DNA of 64,000 nucleotides from Kitasatospora sp. GP82 (GTDB lineage Bacteria; Actinomycetota; Actinomycetes; Streptomycetales; Streptomycetaceae), in NCBI RefSeq assembly GCF_029892105.1, contig NZ_JARZAJ010000015.1, forward strand, positions 1 through 64,000, read 5' to 3'. The notes below the pieces were generated by a model. The model was not told the DNA's origin. It made no database searches and was given only the letters and a program-made list of their open reading frames with translations. Made by a program: the position numbers and the translations under genes. Positions within the stretch are counted from its first letter, which is position 1. Each line of letters opens with the position of its first letter. Below, piece after piece: positions 16,890 through 25,941 of this stretch.

Positions 16890-18080
16890 ATGCTCGACCA
16901 CCGTCTCGACCACGAGTACGAGGACTTGCGGCGCACCGTCGCGGAGTTCGCCCAGGATGTCGTCGCCCCGAAGATCGGGGAGTTCTACGAGCAGGGGGAG
17001 TTCCCTTACGAGATCGTCCGCGAGATGGGGCGGATGGGTCTCTTCGGCCTTCCGTTCCCCGAGGAGTACGGGGGCATGGGCGGGGACTACTTCGCACTCT
17101 GCCTCGCCCTTGAGGAGCTGGCCCGCGTGGACTCCTCGGTGGCCATCACCCTGGAGGCGGCGGTCTCGCTGGGTGCGATGCCGATCTACCGCTTCGGCAC
17201 CGAGGAGCAGAAGCGCGAGTGGCTGCCCCGGCTGACCTCCGGCGAGCTGCTCGGGGCCTTCGGGCTGACCGAGCCGGAGGGCGGTTCGGACGCTGGTGCC
17301 ACGCGGACCACCGCGCGCTTCGACGAGGCCACCAACGAGTGGGTGATCAACGGTACGAAGTGCTTCATCACCAACTCCGGCACGGAGATCACGGGCCTGG
17401 TCACCGTGACCGCCCTGACCGAACCGATCGCTCGTTCGAGTGAAGATGGCTCGCAACTCTCGCCAACCCGTGAGATCTCCTCCATCATCGTGCCCACCGG
17501 AACGCCGGGATTCACGGTCTCGAAGAAATACTCCAAGGTCGGGTGGAACGCCTCCGACACCCGCGAACTGTCCTTCACCGAATGCCGAGTCCCCGCAGTC
17601 AATCTGCTGGGCACGCGTGGCCGCGGCTACGCACAGTTCCTGCGGATCCTCGACGAAGGCCGCATCGCCATCGCAGCCCTGGCCACCGGCCTGGCCCAGG
17701 GATGCGTCGACCAGTCACTCCTCTACGCCGGTACGCGCCGGGCCTTCGGCCGGCCCATCGGCGCCAACCAGGCCATCCAGTTCAAGCTCGCCGACATGGA
17801 GATGCGCGCCCACACCTCCCGCCTGGCCTGGCGGGACGCCGCCTCCCGGCTGCTGCACGCCGAGCCCTTCAAGAAGGAGGCGGCGATCGCCAAGCTCTAC
17901 TCCTCCGAAGCCGCCGTCGACAACGCGCGGGAGGCCACGCAGATCCACGGCGGGTACGGCTTCATGAACGAGTTCCCGGTCGCGCGGTTCTGGCGCGACT
18001 GCAAGATCCTTGAGATCGGCGAGGGCACCTCCGAGGTGCAGCGGATGCTGATCGCAAGGGAGTTGGGCGTTACTTCCTGA
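16890..18080 (+). CDS. acdH: acyl-CoA dehydrogenase (branched-chain/short-chain)
   Basis: This 396-residue flavoenzyme oxidises acyl-CoA thioesters, probably isovaleryl-, isobutyryl- or 2-methylbutyryl-CoA from valine, isoleucine and leucine. The FAD/substrate segments AFGLTEPEGGSDAG (near residue 127) and YGFMNEFPVARFWRDCKI, and the C-terminal EIGEGTSEVQRMLIAREL, are typical. AGGAGG stands before the ATG. It closes the accD1-accA1-hmgL operon, 99 bases after hmgL. The gene order matches the S. coelicolor locus in which acdH was described. Confidence 0.95.
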   Translation: MLDHRLDHEYEDLRRTVAEFAQDVVAPKIGEFYEQGEFPYEIVREMGRMGLFGLPFPEEYGGMGGDYFALCLALEELARVDSSVAITLEAAVSLGAMPIYRFGTEEQKREWLPRLTSGELLGAFGLTEPEGGSDAGATRTTARFDEATNEWVINGTKCFITNSGTEITGLVTVTALTEPIARSSEDGSQLSPTREISSIIVPTGTPGFTVSKKYSKVGWNASDTRELSFTECRVPAVNLLGTRGRGYAQFLRILDEGRIAIAALATGLAQGCVDQSLLYAGTRRAFGRPIGANQAIQFKLADMEMRAHTSRLAWRDAASRLLHAEPFKKEAAIAKLYSSEAAVDNAREATQIHGGYGFMNEFPVARFWRDCKILEIGEGTSEVQRMLIARELGVTS

Positions 18081-18144
18081 CACAGCACCGCTTCAGCGCC
18101 GCACCGCTGTACCTCTTCAACACTGCATCTCTTCACCGCAGCAG

Positions 18145-18174
18145 CTCCGGTAGCCCGGCCCCGGGCTACCGGAG
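18145..18174. terminator. bidirectional terminator between acdH and the stress-protein gene
   Basis: CTCCGGTAGCCCGG and CCGGGCTACCGGAG form a perfect 14-bp inverted repeat with a 2-base centre. It lies in the gap between two convergent genes. No long T-run follows, which is usual for streptomycete terminators. Confidence 0.75.
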
Positions 18175-18261
18175 GGCAGCTGCGCCCGCATCAGCGCGGG
18201 CGGCAGCAGACAGGCACGCACAGGCAGCAACGACAAAACCAACGCCGACGCTGACACCTGG

Positions 18262-18801
18262 TCAAGGAATGACGATCACGGGCCTGTTGGCCCGCCTGGC
18301 CAGTCGTCCGGACACCGAACCGAAGAGCTTGCCGAGCAGCCCGTGGGTGCTTCCCACCACGATCGCGTCGGCGGCGTACTCACGGCCGACCTCCTCGATC
18401 TCGTGGCAGATGTCCCCGCCGCGCTCCACCAGGATCCAGGGCACTCCAGCGAGGTAGTCGGCGCACGCCAGTTCAAGGCCGAGGATCTCCGTGCGGTGGT
18501 CCGGGAGGTCCACGAAGACGGGAGGCTCACAGCCGGCCCAGACCGTGGTCGGCAGACGGTTGGCGACATGGACGATCACCAGCCCGCACTGGGAGCGGCG
18601 CGCCATGCCGACCGCGTACGCGAGCGCGCGCTCGCTGGAGAGCGAGCCGTCGAAGCCGACTACTACGCCGTGCTGGAAGACCGGGTCGCAGGCTCGCGCA
18701 GCCTGCTCCTGGAGGGCCGGATCACCGGCACTGCCCGCACCTCCGACTCGGCCCGGTCGGCCGACCGGCACTCCGGTGCCGTCCGTCACCGCGTCCTCCA
18801 T
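18262..18801 (-). CDS. universal stress protein (UspA family)
   Basis: The 179-residue protein carries one Usp domain. It starts at VVVGFDGSLSSERALAYAVG near residue 50 and ends with the ATP-binding signature VVGSTHGLLGKLFGSVSGRL near residue 155, then PVIVIP. Such proteins bind ATP or other ligands and act in stress or dormancy. The ATG at 18801 is chosen because GGGGGGAGCGG lies directly upstream. The frame is open 63 codons further, but that part is Arg/Pro-rich without a ribosome binding site. It is convergent with acdH. Confidence 0.88.
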   Translation of the reverse strand: MEDAVTDGTGVPVGRPGRVGGAGSAGDPALQEQAARACDPVFQHGVVVGFDGSLSSERALAYAVGMARRSQCGLVIVHVANRLPTTVWAGCEPPVFVDLPDHRTEILGLELACADYLAGVPWILVERGGDICHEIEEVGREYAADAIVVGSTHGLLGKLFGSVSGRLARRANRPVIVIP

Positions 18802-19494
18802 CCGCTCCCCCCGCTGTTCGCCCTTTCGCTGCCGCGGTTTGGGCCAGCCCCGGCGAACGACATCGCGGGCGAAGACGGCCAAGGCGCGGCGACCACCTGG
18901 CCCTGCGGGCGCGGTAGCTTCCGGGAACTCATCCAGCGGCCGCGCGGCGACATCTGCCTCAGCAGACCTGGGGGACTCAAAACCAGCCATGGCTCAAGGC
19001 TCTTCGAGTGGGGTGGGCCGACAGGAAAGGACGTGGCTGTCCAGGCAACAGGCCTGCCCATGACACCGATTCGGTCTCCGGAGAGCAGCACCGATTGTGA
19101 CCTGTTCCTTTCAGAGTACGACGGGTCCGAGGCCCGGCCCAGCAGCCGAGCCCCAAAACGACGACGATCCCGCTAACGGGCGATGCGTGCGCCGACTTTC
19201 CGCGCCCCCGACCGACGGCCTCACGCCCGCCGAGAAGGAGGTTCCCTGGAGCTTCGCCGAGGAGGCGCGCTGACGCAACAGGGCCACCACACAACGTGAC
19301 CCGACTGTCATCGAGCATCTCCGCCACTCCGGCGAATCCGGGGACCCCGGGGGCTCCGGACCGGTCGATCGTCCGTACTGCCCCTTGAGTCCCAGCTGTC
19401 CCGTTGATCCGTGACGCTCCGGTTTCAGCCAATTACATCCGGTTCGGGCCTACGTCTGGCAATTGCCTGATGCATACCCCGGCGCACTGGCAGC
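18802..19494. other. non-coding gap, divergent promoter region
   Basis: About 690 bases separate the stress-protein gene from the HAD gene. Open frames here have irregular codon use and no ribosome binding sites. A 10-bp palindrome, GGCAATTGCC, lies at 19458-19467, about 30 bases before the HAD start, in a locally AT-richer stretch that may hold its promoter. Nothing else is recognised. Confidence 0.5.
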
Positions 19495-20349
19495 ATGCAG
19501 CGCATGCCGCTGCTCTTGTTCGACCTCGACAACACCCTGCTGCCCAGGGACGCCGCATTCCGGGCCTGGGCCCAAGACTTCCTCGACGAACACCGACTCC
19601 CGGCCGGTGACCTGAGCTGGTTCGCCGCCATCGACGGCGGCGGCTATGTGCCGCGCAGCACCGTCCTGGGCGCGGCCAAGCGCCGTTACGGACTCGACCA
19701 CTCCCTCGAATTCCTCCTCGCGCACTACCGCCGAGGCATCAACTCCCACATCCACTGCCCTGCGGCGCACATCCAGGCACTGCACTCCGCCAGGGCGGCC
19801 GGCTGGACACTCGGTATCGTCAGCAACGGCAACACCCGGGCGCAGTTGGAGAAGATCCGCCGCACCGGCCTCGCTCCCCTGGTGGACGGGTGGGTGATCT
19901 CCGAGGAAGCCCGCTGTGTGAAGCCCGATCCGCAGATCTTCGAGATCGCCGCCGAGCGCTGCGGCGTCCCGCCGACCCACGAATGGACCTCCCACACCTG
20001 GATGGTCGGCGATCACGCCCCCGCCGACATCGCGGGGGCCGAGGTGACCGGACTGCGCAGCGTCTGGCTGCACCACGGCCGCCCCTGGGCCGAGGACGGC
20101 TACCGCCCCACGCTCAGCGCGGCCGGTCTCCCCGAGGCGGTCGGGCTGGTCCTGACGGCACGCAACGCCCCCGGCTCCCGACCCCACCAACGGCCGGGCA
20201 GCCGGGGGACGTTCGCCACCCCCGCCTCAAGCCTCGCCCCACGCACGTCGGTTGCCGACGGACGGCATCCCGTCAGCGCCGCCGCTGCGTCGTTCCCGCA
20301 GCAGTACGCCACCCTCTCCACGGCCCGACCGGCCGCCCCCACCGGCTGA
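19495..20349 (+). CDS. HAD-family hydrolase (phosphatase-like)
   Basis: The 284-residue product is a haloacid-dehalogenase-type hydrolase. Motif I is LLFDLDNTLLPRD (nucleophile Asp near residue 10), motif II is IVSNGNT near 108, motif III Lys lies in CVKPDPQIFE near 141, and motif IV is WMVGDHAPADI near 168. It probably hydrolyses a small phosphate ester. The last 60 residues are Pro/Ser/Ala-rich and outside the family fold. A second ATG four codons in would remove only MQR. No ribosome binding site is evident, so the mRNA may be leaderless. Confidence 0.9.
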   Translation: MQRMPLLLFDLDNTLLPRDAAFRAWAQDFLDEHRLPAGDLSWFAAIDGGGYVPRSTVLGAAKRRYGLDHSLEFLLAHYRRGINSHIHCPAAHIQALHSARAAGWTLGIVSNGNTRAQLEKIRRTGLAPLVDGWVISEEARCVKPDPQIFEIAAERCGVPPTHEWTSHTWMVGDHAPADIAGAEVTGLRSVWLHHGRPWAEDGYRPTLSAAGLPEAVGLVLTARNAPGSRPHQRPGSRGTFATPASSLAPRTSVADGRHPVSAAAASFPQQYATLSTARPAAPTG

Positions 20350-20406
20350 ACGGGTGTCATGGCCGGACTCGGGCCAGGGCACTGCGGCGTGACCGCAGCC
20401 GACCGG

Positions 20407-20949
20407 TCAGGGTCGCTGCGGACGCCACCAGCGGGTCAGGCCCTGTTCGGTGAAGCCGAGTCGGCGGTACAGGGGTTCGCCGAGCAGAGTCGCGGTCAGT
20501 GCGGCGACCCGCCCCGGATTGGCCTCCAAGGCGTGCGAGAGCACGGCGCGAGCGAGCCCCCTCGACCGGTAGTCCGGCAGAGTGGCAACCCAGTAGACGC
20601 CCACCGTCTCGCCGTTGTCGTAGGTCACACAGGCAGCAGCGGGCCGCCCGTCCACCCCGTCCGCCCCCGCCGCCGCATCCGCCGCATCCGCCGCATGCAC
20701 CGTGTCCGCCCCGTCCGCCGCGTCCACTCGGGCGAGCCAGGCACGGAAGCCCGGCAGTTCGAGCAGCCCCGGCGGCAGCAGCCCACCCCGGGTCCAGGGC
20801 TGCCTCGCCGCCACCGGGAACCCGTCGACCACCACCTGTTCCACCTCGGCCAGCCCATCGGCGTCCACCGCCTCACCGACCGTCAGAACGGCTTCACCAC
20901 CCGGAGCCGGCCCTCCCGCCCGCGCGGGCCCAGCGCCCCGACCTGACAC
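20407..20949 (-). CDS. GNAT-family N-acetyltransferase (possibly the C-terminal part of a split gene)
   Basis: The 180-residue product has a GNAT domain. VGVYWVATLPDYRSRGLARA near residue 120 is motif A, which binds acetyl-CoA, and EPLYRRLGFTEQGLTRWW is the typical end. A run of Ala/Asp (DAADAADAAAGADG) interrupts the domain near residue 85 and is encoded by repeated GCATCCGCC units. The GTG start lies 66 bases inside the preceding gene in another frame and lacks a convincing ribosome binding site. The substrate is unknown. Confidence 0.75.
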   Translation of the reverse strand: MSGRGAGPARAGGPAPGGEAVLTVGEAVDADGLAEVEQVVVDGFPVAARQPWTRGGLLPPGLLELPGFRAWLARVDAADGADTVHAADAADAAAGADGVDGRPAAACVTYDNGETVGVYWVATLPDYRSRGLARAVLSHALEANPGRVAALTATLLGEPLYRRLGFTEQGLTRWWRPQRP

Positions 20950-21344
20950 AGTATTCGCCAGAAACCCAGCCCGGCGGGAGAGCCGCGGTCCGACACCGCA
21001 TCGGGCTCGCGGGTCATCACCGGCATGATCAGCGAGGGTTCACCGGCGAGGTCGGCGAGGTCGGCGAGGTCCAGCTTCCCGTACGGATCCTCCAGGCAGA
21101 AATGTGTCGTCCCCCAGGTGCGGAAAAGAGCGCTGATCTCCGCAGTCAGCGCCACCGGATCCGGATATCGACGGGTGATCACCACACGATGGTCGTCGGT
21201 CGCGTCCCGGGCGCAGCGGACGGCGGTCCAGCCGGGGCGCCGGAGGTGTTCCCACCCGTGGACCTGCGCCTGGGCGAGCCAGAACGCGGCAGCGTTGTCG
21301 TTGGCCTGTTCGAGCCTGCCTCGTATCTCCGTATGCGGTTCCAT
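20883..21344 (-). CDS. hypothetical protein, possibly the N-terminal domain of the acetyltransferase
   Basis: The 153-residue frame begins MEPHTEIRGRLEQANDNAAA and stays convincing to about residue 130 (GEPSLIMPVMTREPD). Its last 20 residues are basic and look out of frame. The downstream GNAT frame is open through the same region and could continue it after a -1 or +1 shift around 20940-21000. The most economical reading is one acetyltransferase of about 270-290 residues broken by a frameshift. Two overlapping coupled genes remain possible. Confidence 0.55.
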   Translation of the reverse strand: MEPHTEIRGRLEQANDNAAAFWLAQAQVHGWEHLRRPGWTAVRCARDATDDHRVVITRRYPDPVALTAEISALFRTWGTTHFCLEDPYGKLDLADLADLAGEPSLIMPVMTREPDAVSDRGSPAGLGFWRILCQVGALGPRGREGRLRVVKPF

Positions 21345-21776
21345 GGACCGACCCTAATCACGCACCGCCAGGACTGGGTCGAGCCCCTGGCAACTGGGGA
21401 AGCGACCGCGCAACAGGCTCGTAGCGGCGCACGGCGGCAGGCTGCGCGCCCCTTTCGTGAACCGCCTGTTTTCGGTCAATCTCCGCCCACCCCCTACCCG
21501 TTGGACAAAGCCGCAGCCCAGACCGCTCGGAGCCGGGCGGCCCACCCCGATCCCCTCGGACGGGTCGTGCGACAACAAGCCACCGTTCCCCCTGCCCCCT
21601 TCCCAGAGGGGTCGCGGGATGCCACGCTTCGTGATCGAATGCATCACGCCAAATTGCCATGTCGACATAGCGTCGGATGGTGAACTTGTCACAACGGCAA
21701 CGGTCCACCCAGTAGATTCGATCTTGGCGAACAGTGCGGCACCACCACACCACACCACCGAGGGGGCTGGAGCGCC
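21345..21776. other. adpA upstream region
   Basis: These 430 bases carry no convincing gene. An interrupted inverted repeat, ACCG-N8-CGGT, lies at 21461-21474. Gamma-butyrolactone receptors such as ArpA bind palindromes of this general type near adpA in other species, but the match is weak. No consensus promoter was identified with confidence. Confidence 0.3.
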
Positions 21777-24119
21777 TTGAGCAGGGTGAGCAGGAGCGAC
21801 GTGGGTCCTGACGGCGGCCAGTCGCCGATCGGCCGCACGGGCCGGGCCGCCAGAAGCGGCGTGCCCGCACAGCCGCCGATGCCGGCCCCGGCGGCCAGAC
21901 TGCCCCGTGTGCCGCAGGCAGGCCCGCACAGCTCCCACGCGCACGCTACCCATTCTGCCAACGCCCCCCAGCCCGCGAAGCCGTACTACGGCGCGCAGGG
22001 CCCGCTCGCGTCCCGCCCGGGTGCCGCGTCGACTGCCAACCTTCCGGCAGGACAGGCAGGTTACCCGGCGTCGGCGTCCTCGTACGCAACCACAGGGCCG
22101 GCCACCGAGATGGTGTCGACTGACAGCCGGTCATTCGTGGCGGTCACCCCCGGCGCCGGTCAGCTCTCCGCCCAGCACGGATCGGCAGTCGCCGCAACGG
22201 CCTCAGCCGGCACTGCGGCAGCCACGGTCGGCGCTGCTGCGGCTGCCACGGCAGCGGCCGCAGCAGCCGGGTCCACGGGTTCCTCGGCGCCCGTACTGGC
22301 CGCCATGCCAAGGAAACTGTCGGGCCGTCGGCGGCGCGAGACGGTCGCCGTACTGATCTTCGGTGGCGCTCCGATCTTCGAGAGCTCGATCCCGCTCTCG
22401 GTCTTCGGCGTCGACCGCCAGGACGCCGGTGTCCCCCGATACCGCCTGCTGGTCTGTGCGGGCGAGGAAGGCCCGCTCGCCACCACCGGCGGGCTGACCC
22501 TCACCGCCCCGTACGGTCTGGAGGCGCTCTCCCGCGCCGGGACGATCGTCGTACCGGCCTGGCGCTCGATCTCACAGCCGCCCCCGGTCGAGGCGATCGC
22601 CGCCCTGCGCAAGGCGCACCACGAGGGGGCTCGGATCATCGGGCTCTGCACGGGCGCTTTCGTGCTCGCGGCGGCGGGGCTGCTGGACGGCCGTCCGGCC
22701 ACCACCCACTGGATGTACGCACCGACGCTGGCCAAGCGCTACCCGCGCGTCCACGTCGATCCGCGCGAACTCTTCGTCGACGACGGCGATGTGCTCACCT
22801 CCGCCGGTACGGCCGCCGGAATCGACCTCTGTCTCCATGTCGTCCGTACCGACCACGGAGCGGAGGCGGCCAACGCGCTGGCCCGTCGGCTGGTGGTGCC
22901 GAGCCGGCGCAGTGGCGGCGGTCAGGCCCAGTACATCGACCAGTCATTACCTGAGGAGATCGGCAACGACCCGCTCGCCGAGGTCGTGACCTGGGCGCTG
23001 GAGAACCTCAACCAGCAGTTCGACGTCGAGGTGCTCGCCGCCCGCGCCTATATGAGCCGTCGGACCTTCGACCGCCGCTTCCGTACGCTCACCGGCAGTG
23101 CGCCGCTGCAGTGGCTGATCACACAGCGGGTGCTCCAGGCCCAGCGGCTGCTGGAGACCTCGGAGCTGTCCGTGGACGATGTCGCGCGCCGCTGCGGCTT
23201 CCGCTCGCCGGTTGCTCTGCGGGGCCACTTCCGCCGCCAGTTGGGGGTCTCTCCGGCTGCGTACCGGACGAGCTACCGAGCCCGGCGGCCGGTTCCGGCG
23301 GCCACCGTCCCACCGCAGGGACATCCCGGTCAGGGGCACCCGGCGGACCGGCTGGCCGGCATGGCAGGCGCCGCCGCATTGCTCGGCACGGGCAGCGCGC
23401 TCGGCACGGCTCCCGGGCCGACGGGCACGCCAGGTCTCGGCGGGATTCCGGGGTCCCTTGGCGCTCCCGGGTCGGGCGCAGGAGCCGCGGGGGCCGGGTT
23501 CGGCGGTCCGACCGCTGCCGGTCCGGCCGGGCCTTCGGCGGTCGGCTCGGCGACAGGAGTACCGTCCGTGCACCAGTCACCGAACGCCCAGGCGTCCGGT
23601 TCGGCCGCATCCGCCACGGCCCCGCCACCCGGCAGGGGCCGGCTCCGTCCGATCATCCCGCCGCAGCCCGGGGCCGGCGCCGTCAGGCCGTCCAGGCCGG
23701 GCGAACGCCCGCTGGACCGGCCGGTGGACCGACCTGCGGAACGCACCGTTGAGCATGCGGTCGCGGAGGACGAGGTGCACGGGCGGCCCGCCGCCCGTGG
23801 GCTCGGCCAGGGCCACCGCGCCGACGGCACCGCACTCCCGGACGCCCACGCGACCGGTGCCCACCCGTCCGGTGCTCATCCGGCCGCTTCGCGGGCGACC
23901 ACCTCGCGGACGACCGGCGGGCACACGGCCGCTCCTCACACCGCCGGTGGCCCGACGCAGGCCGACCGTCAGGGGGAGCGTCACGGGGATCCCGGCAAGG
24001 ACCACGGTGCCGACCGGGTGGACGACACCGGCGGCGGGAGCACCGAGGCCGGCAGCGCGGCACGCCCGCCCGGGGCGGACCGTCAGCTGTCCGCCTCACG
24101 TGATCGCGCCGTAGGGTGA
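21777..24119 (+). CDS. adpA: AdpA, AraC-family master regulator of development (with long extensions)
   Basis: Residues about 177-505 match AdpA closely: KLSGRRRRE, then a DJ-1/PfpI-like dimerisation domain ([19 protein letters not shown], Cys 291 in [11 protein letters not shown]), then an AraC-type DNA-binding domain ([38 protein letters not shown]). AdpA controls aerial growth and secondary metabolism. The conserved TTA codon sits in the linker between the domains. Normal AdpA is about 400 residues; this frame has 780, with an Ala/Gly/Pro-rich N-terminal extension of about 175 and a C-terminal tail of about 275. The TTG start is uncertain: GTG at 21786 or ATG at 22305 (MPRKLSG) are alternatives. 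The stop overlaps the region before orn, the usual adpA neighbour. Confidence 0.93.
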   Translation: MSRVSRSDVGPDGGQSPIGRTGRAARSGVPAQPPMPAPAARLPRVPQAGPHSSHAHATHSANAPQPAKPYYGAQGPLASRPGAASTANLPAGQAGYPASASSYATTGPATEMVSTDSRSFVAVTPGAGQLSAQHGSAVAATASAGTAAATVGAAAAATAAAAAAGSTGSSAPVLAAMPRKLSGRRRRETVAVLIFGGAPIFESSIPLSVFGVDRQDAGVPRYRLLVCAGEEGPLATTGGLTLTAPYGLEALSRAGTIVVPAWRSISQPPPVEAIAALRKAHHEGARIIGLCTGAFVLAAAGLLDGRPATTHWMYAPTLAKRYPRVHVDPRELFVDDGDVLTSAGTAAGIDLCLHVVRTDHGAEAANALARRLVVPSRRSGGGQAQYIDQSLPEEIGNDPLAEVVTWALENLNQQFDVEVLAARAYMSRRTFDRRFRTLTGSAPLQWLITQRVLQAQRLLETSELSVDDVARRCGFRSPVALRGHFRRQLGVSPAAYRTSYRARRPVPAATVPPQGHPGQGHPADRLAGMAGAAALLGTGSALGTAPGPTGTPGLGGIPGSLGAPGSGAGAAGAGFGGPTAAGPAGPSAVGSATGVPSVHQSPNAQASGSAASATAPPPGRGRLRPIIPPQPGAGAVRPSRPGERPLDRPVDRPAERTVEHAVAEDEVHGRPAARGLGQGHRADGTALPDAHATGAHPSGAHPAASRATTSRTTGGHTAAPHTAGGPTQADRQGERHGDPGKDHGADRVDDTGGGSTEAGSAARPPGADRQLSASRDRAVG
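22947..22949 (+). other. in-frame TTA codon (bldA-dependent)
   Basis: Codon 391 of adpA, in QSLPEE between the dimerisation and DNA-binding domains, is TTA. In streptomycetes TTA is read only by the bldA tRNA, so full-length AdpA depends on bldA. The codon is at the position where it is conserved in adpA. Confidence 0.95.
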
Positions 24120-24124
24120 GGTGC

Positions 24125-24727
24125 GTGAATGACCGTTTGGTATGGATCGACTGTGAAATGACGGGGCTCGACCTCGACCGGGACGCACTGGTCGAGGTCG
24201 CCGCCCTGGTGACCGACTCCGAGCTGAACATCCTCGGCGACGGAGTGGACGTCATCATCCGCCCGCCCGCCGAGGCGCTCGCCAACATGCCCGAGATCGT
24301 GCGCACCATGCACACCTCCTCGGGGCTGCTGGACGAGCTGGAGCACGGCATGACGCTCGCCGAGGCCGAGGAGCGCGTCCTCGCGTACATCCGCGAGCAC
24401 GTGCCGGAGGCCGGCAAGACCCCCCTGTGCGGAAACTCGGTCGCTACCGACCGGGGCTTCCTGGCTCGGGACATGCCCGCCCTCGAAGGCCACCTGCACT
24501 ACCGGATCGTGGACGTCTCCTCGATCAAGGAGCTGGCCCGCCGCTGGTACCCGCGCGCCTACTACAACAGCCCGCAGAAGGGCGGCAGCCACCGGGCTCT
24601 CGCGGACATCCGCGAGAGCATCGCCGAACTCCGCTACTACCGCGAGGCCGTGTTCGTCGAACAGCCCGGGCCGGACACCGACGCCGCCCGCGCGATCGCC
24701 GCGAAGTACCAGCTGCCGACCACCTGA
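24125..24727 (+). CDS. orn: oligoribonuclease (3'-5' exonuclease)
   Basis: The 200-residue DEDDh exonuclease degrades oligoribonucleotides of 2-5 residues to mononucleotides, including pGpG from c-di-GMP turnover. Exo I is [12 protein letters not shown] at residue 4, Exo II lies in [18 protein letters not shown], and Exo III is [17 protein letters not shown]. The GTG at 24125 gives [14 protein letters not shown], the usual N-terminus, and follows AGGGTGAGG. It sits just after adpA, as in other streptomycetes, and a coupled message is possible. Confidence 0.97.
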   Translation: MNDRLVWIDCEMTGLDLDRDALVEVAALVTDSELNILGDGVDVIIRPPAEALANMPEIVRTMHTSSGLLDELEHGMTLAEAEERVLAYIREHVPEAGKTPLCGNSVATDRGFLARDMPALEGHLHYRIVDVSSIKELARRWYPRAYYNSPQKGGSHRALADIRESIAELRYYREAVFVEQPGPDTDAARAIAAKYQLPTT

Positions 24728-24896
24728 CCCACACTCTGCCGCAGCCCGGGTCAGGGCCGGGACGGAGCCAGGTCGGAGCCGGGTCACGACCTGATCCGGA
24801 GCCGGACCGGAACCCTGGCGCGAGCACCCTCTCGGATCCTGTAGAGTTCTCTGTGTCGGAGCGGGAACGCGAAAGCGGGAAAGTGCCGGACAGATG

Positions 24897-24972
24897 GTGG
24901 GTGTAGCTCAGTTGGTAGAGCACCTGGTTGTGGTCCAGGTGGCCGCGGGTTCGAGTCCCGTCACTCACCCCA
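24897..24972 (+). tRNA. tRNA-His (GTG)
   Basis: A complete cloverleaf can be folded: acceptor GTGGGTG with CACTCAC, anticodon loop with GTG in CTGGTTGTGGTCCAG, T-loop GGTTCGAGTCC, and an encoded CCA at 24970-24972. The G at 24896 can serve as the extra G-1 of tRNA-His. A TAGAGT -10-like box lies about 50 bases upstream. Confidence 0.97.
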
Positions 24973-24974
24973 AC

Positions 24975-25017
24975 AGCCTTGAGGGGCAGATCTCCTGGAG
25001 ATCTGCCCCTCAAGGCT
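24975..25017. terminator. strong terminator after tRNA-His
   Basis: A perfect 21-bp inverted repeat (arms starting AGCCTTGAGGGGCAGATCTCC, one base between them) is followed by TTTTCTG. It immediately follows the tRNA and is the strongest hairpin in the window. Confidence 0.9.
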
Positions 25018-25123
25018 TTTCTGCGTTCCGGTCCTTGGCGCCCGCACCCTCTCCCACCTCGCGGTCCGGAAAGATTTCCGGCGCCCCTCCCCGAAGAAGC
25101 TACCCGCTAGTAACATCATCGCC

Positions 25124-25570
25124 ATGACCACACCTTCGATCGGCCAGCTGCTCGACTCCACCGTCCCGATGGCCCGCACCCTCAAGCTCCAGTACCTGGA
25201 GACCACCCCCGAGCGGGCGGTCCTGCAGCTGCCGGACCAGCCGGAGTTCCACAACCACGTCGGCGGACCGCACGCCGGCGCGATGTTCACCCTGGCCGAG
25301 TCGGCGAGCGGCTGCATCGTGCTCGCGGCCTTCAGCGACCAGCTCTCGCGGGCCGTACCGCTCGCCGTGAACGCCGAGATCGCGTACAAGAAGCTGGCCA
25401 TGGGCGTGGTCACCGCCACCGCCACGATCGGCCGCCCGATCGCCGACATCGTCGCCGAGCTGGACAAGGGCGAGCGCCCGGAGTTCCCGGTCACCGTCGA
25501 GATCACCCGGGCCGACGGCGCGGTGACCGGTGTGATGACCATCACCTGGACCCTGCGCCCCAACTCCTGA
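25124..25570 (+). CDS. hotdog-fold thioesterase-like protein (DUF4442 type)
   Basis: The 148-residue protein fits the single hotdog domain family. The helix segment HNHVGGPHAGAMFTLAESAS (residues 44-63) and the strand AVNAEIAYKKLAMG are diagnostic. It may hydrolyse an acyl-CoA, or be a non-catalytic relative; the substrate is unknown. The -10-like region CTAGTAACAT lies 14-20 bases before the ATG. It follows the tRNA-His terminator, so it is probably expressed alone. Confidence 0.87.
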   Translation: MTTPSIGQLLDSTVPMARTLKLQYLETTPERAVLQLPDQPEFHNHVGGPHAGAMFTLAESASGCIVLAAFSDQLSRAVPLAVNAEIAYKKLAMGVVTATATIGRPIADIVAELDKGERPEFPVTVEITRADGAVTGVMTITWTLRPNS

Positions 25571-25941
25571 CCCCAGGGGCTCCGCAGGGACCACGACGCC
25601 GGACCGTCGTACGGCGGGACCGCGCACGCGGACACACGCCTGCCCCGGGCTCAGTCGGCCCGGGCCAGGCTCCCCGCCCACGGACCGGCCGCACGGGCTC
25701 CATCGGCCCGCTGCACAGCCTCGGCAGCGCAGCCTTCCGAGGCATCTGAGCGGGAAGTACGCCGCCCTGGCGAAGCACCGTCAGATCGGCCGAAAACCGT
25801 GCCCGCAGGCGGCGGACACCTCCGACCGCGCGCGGCGCACCGGCAGATCGGCGCCTCGCAACGCACAAGCGCGTCCAGCCCGTCGGGCCACTGCCGGCAC
25901 GCCACCGAGAGTTGCGGCGATGACGGAAAGTCACCGACTGC
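25571..25941. other. non-coding gap
   Basis: These 370 bases hold only open frames with high arginine content and no ribosome binding sites. No repeat, RNA gene or clear promoter was recognised. Confidence 0.5.

Noticed and set aside
18977..19432. 151-codon minus-strand frame before the HAD gene
   Set aside because: No ribosome binding site, irregular composition and no recognisable domain.
24116..24124. GTG at 24116 as orn start
   Set aside because: It would place MRC before the usual [12 protein letters not shown]; the AGGGTGAGG ribosome binding site overlaps it and points to GTG 24125.
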